Origin: an uncultured Ruminococcus sp.
GTDB taxonomy: Bacteria; Bacillota; Clostridia; Oscillospirales; Ruminococcaceae
Length of the DNA stretch: 64,000 nt
Assembly (NCBI RefSeq): GCF_934476685.1
Contig: NZ_CAKSNX010000005.1
Coordinates: 93,964-157,963 of the forward strand
Direction of reading: 5' to 3'
Numbering within the stretch: the stretch's first letter is position 1; each line of letters begins with the position of its first letter. The notes under the pieces were generated by a model. The model did no database searches. It was not told the origin of the DNA and saw nothing but the letters and a program-made list of their open reading frames with translations. A program made the translations under genes and the position numbers. Below are positions 9,901-18,841 of this stretch, piece after piece.

Positions 9901-12900
9901 TGAATTCAACATAATAATACTTATTATCAGTTTCATAAGTATTATTGTCCACTGTCAGCGGAATGGTTATGTTTCTGATATGATCATCGGCTTTTACTTC
10001 TGTCCAGTTAACAACTGTGCCTGTATCCTGATAATTGCCGTCTGCCTTTTCACATCTCGAAAGTATCCTATATCCTGTGATAACTCCGTCAGGAAGTGAG
10101 TCAGGAACTTTAAGAACAAGATCTCCGCTTGCTCCGCCTGCGCCTGCTTTCGGCTTAATATTGAACTGAACGAATATTGCCTTAGAATTATACTTGTTAT
10201 ATCCCACTAATGTGTTTGTACACGGATACTGAACAGTAGTCGGTTCTGCATCTGTCAGCTGATAGCTGTACTCGTTCGGCGAAAGCTCATTTCCCGTTTC
10301 TGCGTCGATAACGGAAACGGTCATAAGCGTCATATCGACCGCCGCATTACCGTTGATATTTACGGTCTTTTCGACTATTTTACCATTTGCGTCCTTGACT
10401 TTTATTGTAGCAGTATTGCCGCAGGTGATCTTATCTGTGAGGTTTATTGTGTCGCCGTTTGAAAGGTTCTGACCCTTCGGGTTTACATCGACAGTATAGG
10501 TTATCTCACAGCCTTCCTTCTTCGTCCATGAGGACTTTGTAAGGTTTTTCTCCTTAACGGTCTGTGTCTGTGAGCTTTCAGGATATTTACCAGAAGTGTC
10601 CTTTACAGAGTTGGAGAATGTTATGCTGCCGTACTTATTGATATGATCCTTTACTGCGCTTACCTCAGCGAGTGTGCTGTAATAGAGCACTGTAACATAC
10701 TGCTGGTTATTCTTTACAGTAAACTGTACTGTATTATCGTCGGTGGAGTAAGTATAATATGCACCCCATCTGTCTGAATACTTTGTCAGCTCTTGGGACG
10801 CACCGCCGTTGCTGGTAAATTTCAGTGCGCTTGAATCCTCATAGAGTATCATTCCGTCAGGAAGAGTATCTTTAAGGACTATATTTACATCCGCTTTATA
10901 CTCGCCGTTTTCATTGATCTTGACTTTCCAGTCGAACTTATAATATGTTTTGCCGTTATACTCAACGGTCGTAAGCTCGTCAAGATCCTTTATAGTTGTT
11001 TCTGTCGAGTCGGTAGCAGGATCCATTTTAACGTAAGGAGCTTGTCCCTCGTCCTTGACGTTATATGTTCTCTTACTTGCCTCCGGCTCGCCTGTTTTGC
11101 CGTTATATTCAGCCTTGTTATTAAATGTTACCTTGTCGCCTGCGTTAAGGGAAGAAACATCTATCTGAGATGAATATGTAACTCTGATATTGCTTATCTT
11201 ATCGAGAGCGGCATCATTGGCAAATTTTATCTCATAGTGTGTGCCGTCAGCGGAAACTGTTATTGTATACAGGCTGTCATCGAGGACATTTGAATAGTTC
11301 TCTCCGCCGTCTGTATCATAATAAAGGTTAAAGCTGCCGTTTACGATAGTATGTGACAGGCTGTTGTTTGATGAATCAGCTGCGGTCATTGTATCGTTGA
11401 GGGTCTGACCCTTGAACTGACCGTTATACTGTTTCAGATCAACTGTCCAGTTATATGTTACCTTGCCGTTTGCCTGTGTTACAGAATTTGTATCGTAATA
11501 TTTGCTTATTTCATTTTTTACCTTATAATAAGGGCTTGCATAATCTGTATAGCCGTTGATGCCTGCGGTATTCTTTACATTCACACCATTCTGCTTTTCT
11601 GCTTCTGTGATATTATAGTCTGAGGCATTGGTGTTGTATGTTATCTTTACGCTGGAATAATCACCTGCTGTATCAGCATCAGGAAGAGTTATCGTGCCGT
11701 CTGCATTTACTGTAACGTCATATGTCTTTCCGCCGATCTCAACAGTTACCTTGCCGCCTGCGTACTGGAACATATTATCTGTTACTGTTTCGCCCGGTAG
11801 AGGCTGGCTGCTGTCATTTCTTGTGATGTTGATAGTCCAGCTGAAAACTCCGCTTGCCTGATTTACATTTGCGTTCTTATCAACAGTATAGGCTTTCTTT
11901 ACTGTACAGTTGCTATACTTGCCTTCCCAGCTGTTCTCAGGAGAACCTGGTTTCTGAAGACGGACTTCATTTATATAGTCCTTAGTAATATCCATCTGAG
12001 TCTTATACTCTACGGTCAGCTTTGAGGCAGTTGTGCTTTCGCCGATAGTAAGTCTGTTATCAGCGTCCTTTGTATAGGAGAGAGTATTACCGCCATCATC
12101 TTTTATTGTGATACTGCCGATAGCGTTCTTGAACTCTTCATCTTTGAGGATATAATCCTTAAGGTCTACGCCGCATTTATTTTCTATCTCGATAGTCCAT
12201 GTAACTACGCCTGTTTTATAATCGACGCTGCCTGTTTTCTTTATACCGCCTGTTGAAACATACAGCTCTTTCTGTTGATCGATCGTAGTGCTGTCATTTT
12301 TCTTTTTAAGAGAAGCATTATTCTTTATCTTGCCGTCCATAAAGAAGTTAGGATCGTCCTTCGGATAAGCCGATGTATACTTGATAGTTATTTCTTTTCC
12401 CTTGTAATCATCAGCAAAGATAAACTTCTTTGAAGCGGGATCATAGCTACCTGCATCGGCAGGATCTACTGTTACCGTTGTATTTTCATCAAAGGCCGTA
12501 TCTGTGATCTCGTCAAGGACTTCACTTCTTGGGTTAGTGACTTTTAAAGTCCACTCAACATTTCCGTCTTGGAGGTCCTTGCCGTCCTTAGTCATATTCG
12601 CTTTAAGAGGAGTAAACTTATCGACTACGAGGGTCTTATCACCAATAACAACTTTTGCTGTTTCATCAAGGTCATCGTCATTACGCTTTACATCAGCCTC
12701 GAACTCGATCTGACCCTTGATAAGAGTAGTATTGTTCTTCGCAGCATACTTTTCCTTGAATTCGATAAGTATGTAGTTCTCGCCGTTGATATTGATTATC
12801 TTATAATAACCCGAAACTTTTTGCTGATCCGGATCTGTTTCGTCCGGGTCTGACCAGCCGCTCTCATTATCCTTTATTTCGCCCCAGTCGTTTTCGGGAA

Positions 12901-13291
12901 GTCCGCCCTCAGGTATTGAAACGTTATCTCCAAGCTTACAGTAAATAAATCTTGAATTAAGCTCACCTTTAGGAAACTCAAAATTTATGCCGAGGTTTAC
13001 ACGTCTTGTTTCGTCAGCGCCTGTACCTGTGCCGGGATAGTTTTCTCCATCCTTTATCTCAACGCTGGACGGGTTAAATACCTCTACAAAAGTCTTTGAA
13101 TCATAATCGACGGGCTCTGACGAGGTCGCCACAACGTCACTTCCGCTCGTGGCACTTATAGCAGGCATAATGAGGCTGGCAAACACCGATACAGCCACAA
13201 CTGCCGCAAGCAGCAAGGCGCATACTCTGCTCCGCCGCTTTTTCGTATCTTCTTTCAAGTATTGCTGAACTTTAGTTCCAAAATTCTGCAA
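6965..13291 (-). CDS. Giant LPXTG pilus-tip adhesin with Cna-B domains
   Basis: Surface protein of 2108 residues. It begins with a TTG codon behind GGGAGG, has an Arg/Lys-rich N-region and signal peptide (VCALLLAAVVAVSVFASLIM), then a long string of repeated beta domains in the first 1300 residues, each with a motif like VxWTIxIxN or VTYNWTVDL, and at least three Cna-B domains in the last 800 residues (ITAKKIWSDGD, LTIEKLWRDE, VKLQKAWSDGD). A Ser/Gly-rich stretch precedes LPETGGSGTLPF, a hydrophobic span and DRRKKGEHNK. Likely the tip adhesin; the ligand is unknown. It is the first subunit gene after signal peptidase. Confidence 0.88.
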   Translation of the reverse strand: MQNFGTKVQQYLKEDTKKRRSRVCALLLAAVVAVSVFASLIMPAISATSGSDVVATSSEPVDYDSKTFVEVFNPSSVEIKDGENYPGTGTGADETRRVNLGINFEFPKGELNSRFIYCKLGDNVSIPEGGLPENDWGEIKDNESGWSDPDETDPDQQKVSGYYKIININGENYILIEFKEKYAAKNNTTLIKGQIEFEADVKRNDDDLDETAKVVIGDKTLVVDKFTPLKANMTKDGKDLQDGNVEWTLKVTNPRSEVLDEITDTAFDENTTVTVDPADAGSYDPASKKFIFADDYKGKEITIKYTSAYPKDDPNFFMDGKIKNNASLKKKNDSTTIDQQKELYVSTGGIKKTGSVDYKTGVVTWTIEIENKCGVDLKDYILKDEEFKNAIGSITIKDDGGNTLSYTKDADNRLTIGESTTASKLTVEYKTQMDITKDYINEVRLQKPGSPENSWEGKYSNCTVKKAYTVDKNANVNQASGVFSWTINITRNDSSQPLPGETVTDNMFQYAGGKVTVEIGGKTYDVTVNADGTITLPDADTAGDYSSVKITYNTNASDYNITEAEKQNGVNVKNTAGINGYTDYASPYYKVKNEISKYYDTNSVTQANGKVTYNWTVDLKQYNGQFKGQTLNDTMTAADSSNNSLSHTIVNGSFNLYYDTDGGENYSNVLDDSLYTITVSADGTHYEIKFANDAALDKISNIRVTYSSQIDVSSLNAGDKVTFNNKAEYNGKTGEPEASKRTYNVKDEGQAPYVKMDPATDSTETTIKDLDELTTVEYNGKTYYKFDWKVKINENGEYKADVNIVLKDTLPDGMILYEDSSALKFTSNGGASQELTKYSDRWGAYYTYSTDDNTVQFTVKNNQQYVTVLYYSTLAEVSAVKDHINKYGSITFSNSVKDTSGKYPESSQTQTVKEKNLTKSSWTKKEGCEITYTVDVNPKGQNLSNGDTINLTDKITCGNTATIKVKDANGKIVEKTVNINGNAAVDMTLMTVSVIDAETGNELSPNEYSYQLTDAEPTTVQYPCTNTLVGYNKYNSKAIFVQFNIKPKAGAGGASGDLVLKVPDSLPDGVITGYRILSRCEKADGNYQDTGTVVNWTEVKADDHIRNITIPLTVDNNTYETDNKYYYVEFRYRSDDGKSGSNTADVIVPTDSNLSLIADTPVFEKTEKEYVKKLDITVPDERHLKIVYKYKGRPASSEDSKNESFIVDLLNNVAFETGATFEQEDADNKTNFELIDQTKGSSTYVAPLKVEKVDGGNYVVKLSAKFELYKFANTGTEENPKYKWVPAVKFEPSSDGEQTVVTWGNAGDSAASFNTTDSANIGLQLEPAVKDGETEKGWLYYVKEIEAPNGYQLDETPIYFSYRVRPEASALPSGFTESSYQFIENGNTFRITNLLQNISITAKKIWSDGDANHANDKVTFTLYRSFTKKTDGLPSDAEEFDKKTITANNDWSYLWQNLAGCARDSNNVWKPYYYYVVETHYDVENNKTYESVYQGNAASRDGEITVSNAADLTIEKLWRDELGKELDDKDIPQDSLKVEIYRSLTAPNSPNRVNNDKGIPQDCTTPYDTITLKKSENWVKTIENLDKKDADGNPYYYYIVEKDIPDGFSVSYTYSNDASYTGKDTITNRKVPVNISKVDVKLQKAWSDGDSVNHSGDTVKFNIYRSTNLSDVPQNFNRFDGTLPTGSKVKFEVVDKDGNAVAADGTFDTEYTVEGSASFDFALEYAWFKGYEGKVTLVKSDGTKLAEIECTNKNGDTLTWNPSSSDYVSVTDYTESSDWQYPSFKLNLTNINEDIIVKVLIEANSSSKYKITGTTASSSGSGSTSGGTSAELWSGSSNISSWGSTQVVSTTKDGGSVDASQFTDGGYFYVEHTGDIQLILKGTANGAWDDTNVLNWCKVEPTETGTAANGNTYSKFSYADCMSAFQNYDFADYLYKVYVGAKDNSATVYSVQYVSASSGSGSSGSTSSDITLKPSANPDTNNADLLYNTITLTGSDNWSKTLTLEQNDAKGNTWYYWIEEVSYNNQPVDKSSYRVYYRYNGDVNSLYINASADDQYVQVYNNVQKNTGFLPETGGSGTLPFTVAGAAVSISAAVMLVIDRRKKGEHNK

Positions 13292-13375
13292 AACAGTTTC
13301 CTCCCTTCGGACAGATTTTATCCGATATATTCATAATTCTAGTTTTATACTTTCAATACTGTTACAAATTTGCTG

Positions 13376-13993
13376 TTATTTTATCCAGCCGAGTTCTTTC
13401 AGCGGTGATATACGCAGAACGACACGTCCCACCACGGATTCCTCCGCCACGCAGCCTATACGCTTTGTACGGCTGTCAACGGAAGTTGAGCGGTGGTCGC
13501 CCATAACGAACACCCTTTCGTCAGGTACTTGATACGGGAGAGTGATATCACACTCGCCCAGCGCTTTTTCGTCTACATACGGCTCGTCTATTTCCTTGCC
13601 GTTCACAAGCACTGTACCGTCTTCCTTTATATCCACTATATCCCCTGCCACGGCGATAACACGCTTCAGCAGTATTTTATTATTATAATAGAATGCGATA
13701 ACGTCGCCTTTTTCAAAGCTGCCACGCTTGCGGCACACCACAAGCTCGTCATTCTGCAAGGTCGGCGTCATACTTGTACCCGTTACCCTGAGTACAGGCA
13801 GAAACAGCATTGATATGATAACCGCTGCGGCTGCCACTACCATAAGAGAAGCCACCGTACTTCTCAGGATCCTGAAATACTCACGGCGGCTTTTTATTTT
13901 CTTTACCGCACTTTCCAGCACTTCGGTCTGAGGCAGTTCATATGCTTTTTCTATTTTGCTGTCAGTTGTTATTTTTGAATTCTTGCCGCTCAC
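13376..13993 (-). CDS. lepB: Signal peptidase I dedicated to the pilus locus
   Basis: Removes signal peptides at the membrane. The 205-residue protein has one transmembrane segment (about 47-66), the catalytic Ser74 in GTSMTP, the catalytic Lys110 in ILLKRVIAVAGD, and the family box VFVMGDHRSTSVDSR. It starts at a GTG behind GGAGGTG, two bases downstream of the coiled-coil gene stop, and lies 84 bases ahead of the adhesin. Pilus loci of Gram-positive bacteria often carry their own signal peptidase that also helps polymerisation (family knowledge). Confidence 0.93.
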   Translation of the reverse strand: MSGKNSKITTDSKIEKAYELPQTEVLESAVKKIKSRREYFRILRSTVASLMVVAAAAVIISMLFLPVLRVTGTSMTPTLQNDELVVCRKRGSFEKGDVIAFYYNNKILLKRVIAVAGDIVDIKEDGTVLVNGKEIDEPYVDEKALGECDITLPYQVPDERVFVMGDHRSTSVDSRTKRIGCVAEESVVGRVVLRISPLKELGWIK

Positions 13994-13995
13994 TG

Positions 13996-14187
13996 TCAGA
14001 CACCTCCGACAAGGGCAGCGACTTTCTTTTCTATGGAATCGAGTCTGCTGAGCAGTGCCTCTTTATCGGCTAATTTCTCTTTAAGCTCATCATTCTCTTT
14101 TTTCAGCTCGTCATATTCCTTTCTTACGGCGAGCATAAGTTCTAAAAGCTCGCTTTTGGAAAGTCTGTGCAATTCCTTTTCAGTCAT
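13996..14187 (-). CDS. Small coiled-coil protein heading the pilus operon
   Basis: A 63-residue, highly charged protein with a continuous heptad-like helix (LLELMLAVRKEYDELKKE followed by NDELKEKLADKEALLSRL) and no signal peptide. The ATG at 14187 is used because GGAG lies six bases upstream; an in-frame TTG twelve bases earlier overlaps that RBS. It is the first gene after a consensus promoter and is tightly linked to lepB. Function unknown; similar short helical proteins beside pilus signal peptidases may be cytoplasmic scaffolds or regulators, which is a guess. Confidence 0.75.
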   Translation of the reverse strand: MTEKELHRLSKSELLELMLAVRKEYDELKKENDELKEKLADKEALLSRLDSIEKKVAALVGGV

Positions 14188-14236
14188 AATCTGCTCCAAA
14201 ATTTATTTTCACTTAAACTGTACTGAATTTATGAAC

Positions 14237-14265
14237 ATTATAGCATTATCTTTTCTGATTGTCAA
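14237..14265 (-). promoter_or_regulatory. Perfect consensus promoter of the pilus operon
   Basis: On the minus strand TTGACA (14260-14265) and TATAAT (14237-14242) are separated by exactly 17 bases, about 50 bases ahead of the coiled-coil gene. A fully consensus sigma-A promoter suggests high basal transcription of the operon unless repressed. The rest of 14266-14440 shows no gene. Confidence 0.85.
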
Positions 14266-14444
14266 TAGTTTTAACCCTTCCTCCTTCCATAATACCCCAC
14301 TTTAGCACAGTAAAATGTGAAGTTTTAACAAAAAGATATATTACTGTTAATAAGCACTATCAACATAAGTTTTCAATAACCGCAAAAATGCGCATTTCAA
14401 AATCCGCCTATTTACGCAGGCAAAACGTTTTCGATCTTACAACA

Positions 14445-14477
14445 AAAGCCGGACATATGAACATCATGTCCGGCTTT
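14445..14477 (-). terminator. Terminator of the beta-helix protein gene
   Basis: A 12-bp perfect stem (AAAGCCGGACAT / ATGTCCGGCTTT) with a nine-base loop lies 87 bases beyond the stop of the minus-strand beta-helix gene; TTTTGTTGT follows on that strand. Confidence 0.75.
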
Positions 14478-14563
14478 ATTATTTTGTTTACTCTGATAAA
14501 CAATTTACGCTTTTGATTTGTGAACATTTTGTAAAAAATGATAAGCCTAATAATGGACTGTAC

Positions 14564-17131
14564 TTACACCCACAGACCATATGTCCTGCCCTGAGCTGAA
14601 CCCGAAACACGTCTTGAACGGATAAGCATACCGCTTTTCTTCTTGCTTTCGAGCATTGATCTCTGAACGGCTGAACCGCTTTCAGGCGGCTGGATATTCT
14701 GGCTCTTCACATTTTTGCCGAAACTGCTCTCGGTAAATATCTTCACCTGTGCGGAGGAGCTTTCGGAAACTATGCTGTCCCCTGTTCTGAGAGGTGAGGA
14801 ATTTGCGGCATAGACGCTTTCATATGCGCCGTCGGAAAAGCTTATCTCAAAGGTAAACTCCTTTATTCCGCAGAACTGACCGCAGCCTGTGACTATGACT
14901 GAGGCTGTGCCGACAGAGGTATTGTTTGAATAGCGTGTTTTATAGTCTATTTCGGGGATAAGCACATCGCCGTCAAGGGTAAGGCTGAAATTCTGCACTA
15001 TCTCTCTGCCGCTGTATCTCATAACTGGAGTTAAGTCGACTGTGGCAGTTTCGATAGACGCTTTTGTTCTGACATCGAGGACGGCTGAATTTTTGCCCGA
15101 ACACTTTGTACCGTTTGCATCTATTATGCCTTTTACTCTGTACTCATATCTTGTTTTCATTGTCAGACCGAGGTCAACATAGCTTGCGCTGTAAACCTCT
15201 GCGATCTGATAGAAGTCCTCCTCCGAATCACGGAGCTTTCTTTCTATCACATAGCTGTCCGCCTCGGATACAGGAGTCCATGAAAGCTGGATATGCTCCT
15301 GATAAACTTCATCGGCGGTAAGCTTTTCGGTCGCTGCGGCGGCGATATTTCCTCCGCCCGAAACTGTAAGGCTGCCCGATTTATTATCCGAATAGTTATT
15401 GCCGCTTACAACGGCTACGCCCTTATCCTTTGCGTGAAGTCCCCACTGTTCGCCGCCGCTGACTGTATTCCCGCTGACGGTGACTTCCACTTCGCCCTCT
15501 ACCATAATGCCGTCCTTTGCCGAGCCTGTTATGGTATTTTTCTTTGCGCTGCCCGAACCTGAGGTAAAGATTATACCTCTTGCGGCTGAGTTTTCTATAA
15601 CGTTGCTTTCAAGGTCGGCGGAGGCATCTTTCGTTACCTTTATGCCGTTGCCCGACGGTGAGGTTATTTTATTGGAGGTGACCTTTATCTTATTTGAGCT
15701 GAGGGAAACGAAAACTCCAGACGCTCCAGGTGAAGAGCAGGTATTTTCCTTTACTGTAATATTTGTGCTTGTGCCTGTATAAATTGCGCTCTGAGGTCCG
15801 CCGTTTATTTTATTCTTTATGACAGAACAATCGGACGAGCCACGCAGCACCACGAGGTCGGCATCGAAATGATATCCTGAGCCGTCATAGCTGATATTAT
15901 TTGAGCTTATCTGTATGCCTTTGGTATCGTTAAGAAGTATTGCTGTGCCGACGGTAGTTATATCGTTGTCGCTTATCTTTACTCCCTCGACCTTATAGTC
16001 GAAATCGGGGTAGATGCTTGCCTGAAGCTTTTTACCGTAGAGCTGGATAGCAAAAGGCTGGGGAACATAGCTTGTGACACGGGTCTTTATAGTATTTTTT
16101 CTTATAATAGTATTGGCATTATTGTTAAGTCTGTCATATATGCCGTCATAGCCTGCCACAGGCGGGTTATAGCCGACATACTCAAACTCTGTCATATTCT
16201 TGAAATCTATTCCGCTGCCTGTATTTGTGATAGTATTATTTTCGATAAGGCAGTTTTTATAGTTTTGCAGGATCATAGCGCAGTCGGTGATATTATCAAA
16301 GGTATTGCCTGAGATAAGTATATTTTTATAGTACACGCCGATAGTTGCGGAATGTGAGCCAAAGCCACGCATAAGGTCATAGAACTTATTATTCCTTATA
16401 ACAACATTTTCGCAGTTTGTATCGTCAAATGGTGCAAAATGGACGAAAACGTTGCTGTTGTTCATTGTATCGAGCTGGATAGCTTCCTTCTGCTTTTCGC
16501 CGTAATACTCATGGAAGGAGCAGTTCTCGATAGTAACGTTCTTTGCGCCGCCTATTTCAAGAAGATGACCGTTATAGTTATCCCTGAACTCAACGTCCTT
16601 TATCCACAGGTTATTTATATGACCGAGGCGGACGTTTGAAAAGGCTGTTGAATTTGAATCTGTATTGCCGTCAAAGCAGCCGCCCTCGATAATGATATTT
16701 CTTTCACCGTTATATCCGCCCGACGGGTTCTGGAGGGCATTTTTGAACATAAAGCCTTTTGAATAGCCACGGACGATAGTTGCGCCTTTCATATACAGCC
16801 AGGTATTTGAGTATATTTTCAGAGGACGTTTTATCAGATATGTACCCTCCGGTATCACAACTTTGAGCTGGACCGTATCGCTGGCATTATCGACGGCATA
16901 ATAAAGTGCGTCCTGTATAGCCTGATAGGAGTCCTTTTTGCCTGAACTGTCTGCGCCAAAATCCTTGACGTTGACTTCTATTGCAGTAGAATATCCCGAA
17001 ATATTTGCACCTGTGGCGGTAGAGCCTGTTATTTTGGAATAATCAAAAGCAAAGCACCTTACTGACAGGAATGTGCAGGCTAAAAATAGCGCAGCAGCAG
17101 CTGAAAGCAAAGTGCGTTTCAATTTAATCAA
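14564..17131 (-). CDS. Secreted right-handed parallel beta-helix protein with fibronectin-like domain
   Basis: 855 residues. It starts at TTG behind AAAGGA, with signal peptide TLLSAAAALFLACTFLSVRC. Residues about 50-590 form a pectate-lyase-like beta helix: an N-terminal VKDFGADSSGKKDSYQAIQDA cap typical of GH28/tailspike-like enzymes, then many rungs such as NVTIENCSFH, NVVIRNNKFYD and CLIENNTITNTGSG. Residues about 600-690 look like a fibronectin type III domain (IQLSWTPVSEADSYVIERK), followed by a beta-sandwich. No wall anchor is seen. Probably a polysaccharide-binding or -cleaving secreted protein; catalytic residues are not assignable. Confidence 0.82.
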   Translation of the reverse strand: MIKLKRTLLSAAAALFLACTFLSVRCFAFDYSKITGSTATGANISGYSTAIEVNVKDFGADSSGKKDSYQAIQDALYYAVDNASDTVQLKVVIPEGTYLIKRPLKIYSNTWLYMKGATIVRGYSKGFMFKNALQNPSGGYNGERNIIIEGGCFDGNTDSNSTAFSNVRLGHINNLWIKDVEFRDNYNGHLLEIGGAKNVTIENCSFHEYYGEKQKEAIQLDTMNNSNVFVHFAPFDDTNCENVVIRNNKFYDLMRGFGSHSATIGVYYKNILISGNTFDNITDCAMILQNYKNCLIENNTITNTGSGIDFKNMTEFEYVGYNPPVAGYDGIYDRLNNNANTIIRKNTIKTRVTSYVPQPFAIQLYGKKLQASIYPDFDYKVEGVKISDNDITTVGTAILLNDTKGIQISSNNISYDGSGYHFDADLVVLRGSSDCSVIKNKINGGPQSAIYTGTSTNITVKENTCSSPGASGVFVSLSSNKIKVTSNKITSPSGNGIKVTKDASADLESNVIENSAARGIIFTSGSGSAKKNTITGSAKDGIMVEGEVEVTVSGNTVSGGEQWGLHAKDKGVAVVSGNNYSDNKSGSLTVSGGGNIAAAATEKLTADEVYQEHIQLSWTPVSEADSYVIERKLRDSEEDFYQIAEVYSASYVDLGLTMKTRYEYRVKGIIDANGTKCSGKNSAVLDVRTKASIETATVDLTPVMRYSGREIVQNFSLTLDGDVLIPEIDYKTRYSNNTSVGTASVIVTGCGQFCGIKEFTFEISFSDGAYESVYAANSSPLRTGDSIVSESSSAQVKIFTESSFGKNVKSQNIQPPESGSAVQRSMLESKKKSGMLIRSRRVSGSAQGRTYGLWV

Positions 17132-17364
17132 AACTCATCTGTCCTTTCGTTGTCTTTACCTTTTTTGCTCCAATGAAATTTTAATATTTATTTTTATATT
17201 TCTATATATAATTTTTACACAAATTAATTATAACAAATCTCGGCGGCGATGTCAACTAAAAAGATACTATCTTAAGATTTTCCGCTGTTTATACTGACGC
17301 AGAGAAAATGTGAAAAAAGTGTAAACAATAGTACAAAACATTGGCATTTTGGTACACACAAGTG

Positions 17365-17386
17365 TTATACTATTATAATAGTATAA
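17365..17386. promoter_or_regulatory. 22-bp perfect palindrome on the thioesterase promoter
   Basis: The 22 bases centred on ACTATTATAATAGT are a perfect inverted repeat. They contain TATACT (17366-17371) and TATAAT (17374-17379), possible -10 boxes, with TTGGCA (17341) or TTGGTA (17349) as possible -35 boxes at loose spacing. The start codon is 31 bases downstream. It could be an operator or chance in AT-rich DNA. Confidence 0.45.
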
Positions 17387-17416
17387 ATACATAAAAATAA
17401 AAAGGAATGATAAAAA

Positions 17417-17860
17417 ATGGATACAGTACCATACAGACGAAAGGCATACTACTACGAAACAGACCGAATGGATATTGTTCACCACTCAAACTATGTACGC
17501 TGGCTGGAGGAAGCGAGGGTGGATTTTCTGGGACAGATAGGCTGTCCATTCTGCGAGATAGAGAAGAGGGGCATTGTATCACCTGTTCTGTCGGTGGAAA
17601 CGCACTACAAATTTCCTGTCAGGTTCGGAGATGAATTTGAAGTAAGGTGCAGACTGGTGAAGTTCAACGGCTGCGCCTTTGAGCTTGACTATGAGATATT
17701 CAATGTCACCACAGGGCAAATTTCCTGCGTTGCGCACACGTCACATTGTTTCACAAGCGCAGATCTGAAGCCTGTGAGATTAAAGCGCAGCTATCCAGAC
17801 ATATACGAAAAGCTGCTTGCTGCGGTCAGTTCGGATGAAAATGAAGATAAAAAAGGATAA
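17417..17860 (+). CDS. Acyl-CoA thioesterase, hotdog fold, YbgC/4HBT type
   Basis: Hydrolyses acyl-CoA or acyl-carrier thioesters in the cytoplasm (family knowledge; substrate unknown). The 147-residue protein has the family signature TDRMDIVHHSNYVRWLEEAR, in which the Asp of TDRMD is the catalytic acid and H-H-S-N-Y-x-R-W is typical, then VETHYKFPVRFGDEFEVRC and the C-terminal HTSHCFTSADLKPVRL. Length is normal. It is monocistronic, with its own promoter region and a terminator shared with the convergent spoVT gene. Confidence 0.88.
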   Translation: MDTVPYRRKAYYYETDRMDIVHHSNYVRWLEEARVDFLGQIGCPFCEIEKRGIVSPVLSVETHYKFPVRFGDEFEVRCRLVKFNGCAFELDYEIFNVTTGQISCVAHTSHCFTSADLKPVRLKRSYPDIYEKLLAAVSSDENEDKKG

Positions 17861-17882
17861 GCTCAGCAGGGTGAGAAACAAT

Positions 17883-17916
17883 AACAGGGCGGTGAAAATA
17901 TACCGCCCTGTTTTTT
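17883..17916 (+). terminator. Terminator between thioesterase and spoVT
   Basis: Stem AACAGGGCGGT / ACCGCCCTGTT followed by TTTTTT on the plus strand. It lies between two convergent genes and could also help end spoVT transcripts. Confidence 0.88.
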
Positions 17917-17929
17917 CGATTTTAATGCT

Positions 17930-18469
17930 TTATTCTTCGATCTGTTTGCCGAGGAACATTGCTGCCGCTTTGCAGAGCATAGACTGGTTTTCGGAAACGT
18001 GCTGAGAATCGTCCGCCGCCATAAACGCAACTGCGCCTGAGATATCCCCATTGGAAATAATAGGCGAGATAGTAAGTGCGCAGGCGGTAAGTCCCTCGAC
18101 CGGACGGACACGCTCGGCTGTATCGGTATACTCATAATTTTTTCTGCTTTCAAGCATTTCCTCCAGTGCGGGAGATATCCTGCGCTGGGAATACTCCTTT
18201 TTCGGAGCGCCCGAAACCGCCACGACATGGTCCTTATCGAATATGACGGCAGGTGCGCCGCCCAGCTTTGATATGACCTCGGCAGCCTGCAAAGCGCCGT
18301 CGGAAAGCTCGTTGATAGGCGAATACTTTTTAAAAATGACCTCGCCGTCGGGGTTTGTGTAGATCTCAAGGGGGTCGCCCTCACGAATACGCATGGTGCG
18401 GCGGATCTCCTTTGGGATAACTACCCTGCCGAGATCGTCGATCCTGCGGACAATTCCTGTTGCTTTCAT
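17930..18469 (-). CDS. spoVT: Stage V sporulation protein T, AbrB-family regulator
   Basis: DNA-binding regulator of late forespore genes in endospore formers. The 179-residue protein has an N-terminal AbrB/SpoVT swapped-hairpin domain (ATGIVRRIDDLGRVVIPKEI, then RRTMRIREGDPLEIY) and a C-terminal GAF-like domain (AVIFDKDHVVAVSGAPKKEY through SGAVAFMAAD). Length agrees with Bacillus SpoVT (178). GGAGG lies upstream of the ATG. Bases 18372-18516, covering the first 32 codons or so, the RBS and upstream DNA, are duplicated near-perfectly at 38748-38892. Presence implies a spore-forming lineage. Confidence 0.95.
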   Translation of the reverse strand: MKATGIVRRIDDLGRVVIPKEIRRTMRIREGDPLEIYTNPDGEVIFKKYSPINELSDGALQAAEVISKLGGAPAVIFDKDHVVAVSGAPKKEYSQRRISPALEEMLESRKNYEYTDTAERVRPVEGLTACALTISPIISNGDISGAVAFMAADDSQHVSENQSMLCKAAAMFLGKQIEE

Positions 18470-18664
18470 ATTTATACCTCCAAATTAAATTCAAAATTGC
18501 AGTAATATTATTTGCAAAAAAAATTTTATTATGCAAATATGGTAAGTTTTCGTTTGGAGTTACATCTATGAATCAGCTTAAAGTTAGAGCAAGTGCTTAT
18601 ACATATTTTGATAAACGTTCGAGTATTTTACAGTTAAAATATACTTGGTCATAAGTTTTTCATC

Positions 18665-18841
18665 TTAAAACATACAACGCCGTACCCTGCAATGTTTTTT
18701 GACCAAAACACTTTCTCCTTTTGATATTGACAAGCACATATCAAGTGCCAGCCACGATTTGCCGACCTTTGGTGCTCCTGCTAAGATATACAGACCTTGT
18801 GCGATAAACCTGTTGATTAAAATTTCTATTGGATTATATAC
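18665..18841 (-). pseudogene. Truncated second copy of the RepA-like ATPase N-terminus
   Basis: The minus strand encodes IAQGLYILAGAPKVGKSW and LALDMCLSISKGESVL, closely matching the Walker A part of the ATPase pseudogene at 19656-20657, then slips out of frame where that gene reads VLSQKTLQG and stops. No start codon or downstream domain is left. It is a remnant of a duplicated copy. Confidence 0.8.

Noticed and set aside
18470..18540. Sigma-G promoter for spoVT (CATAATA on the minus strand)
   Set aside because: The -10-like string exists but no matching -35 box is found at 17-18 bases.
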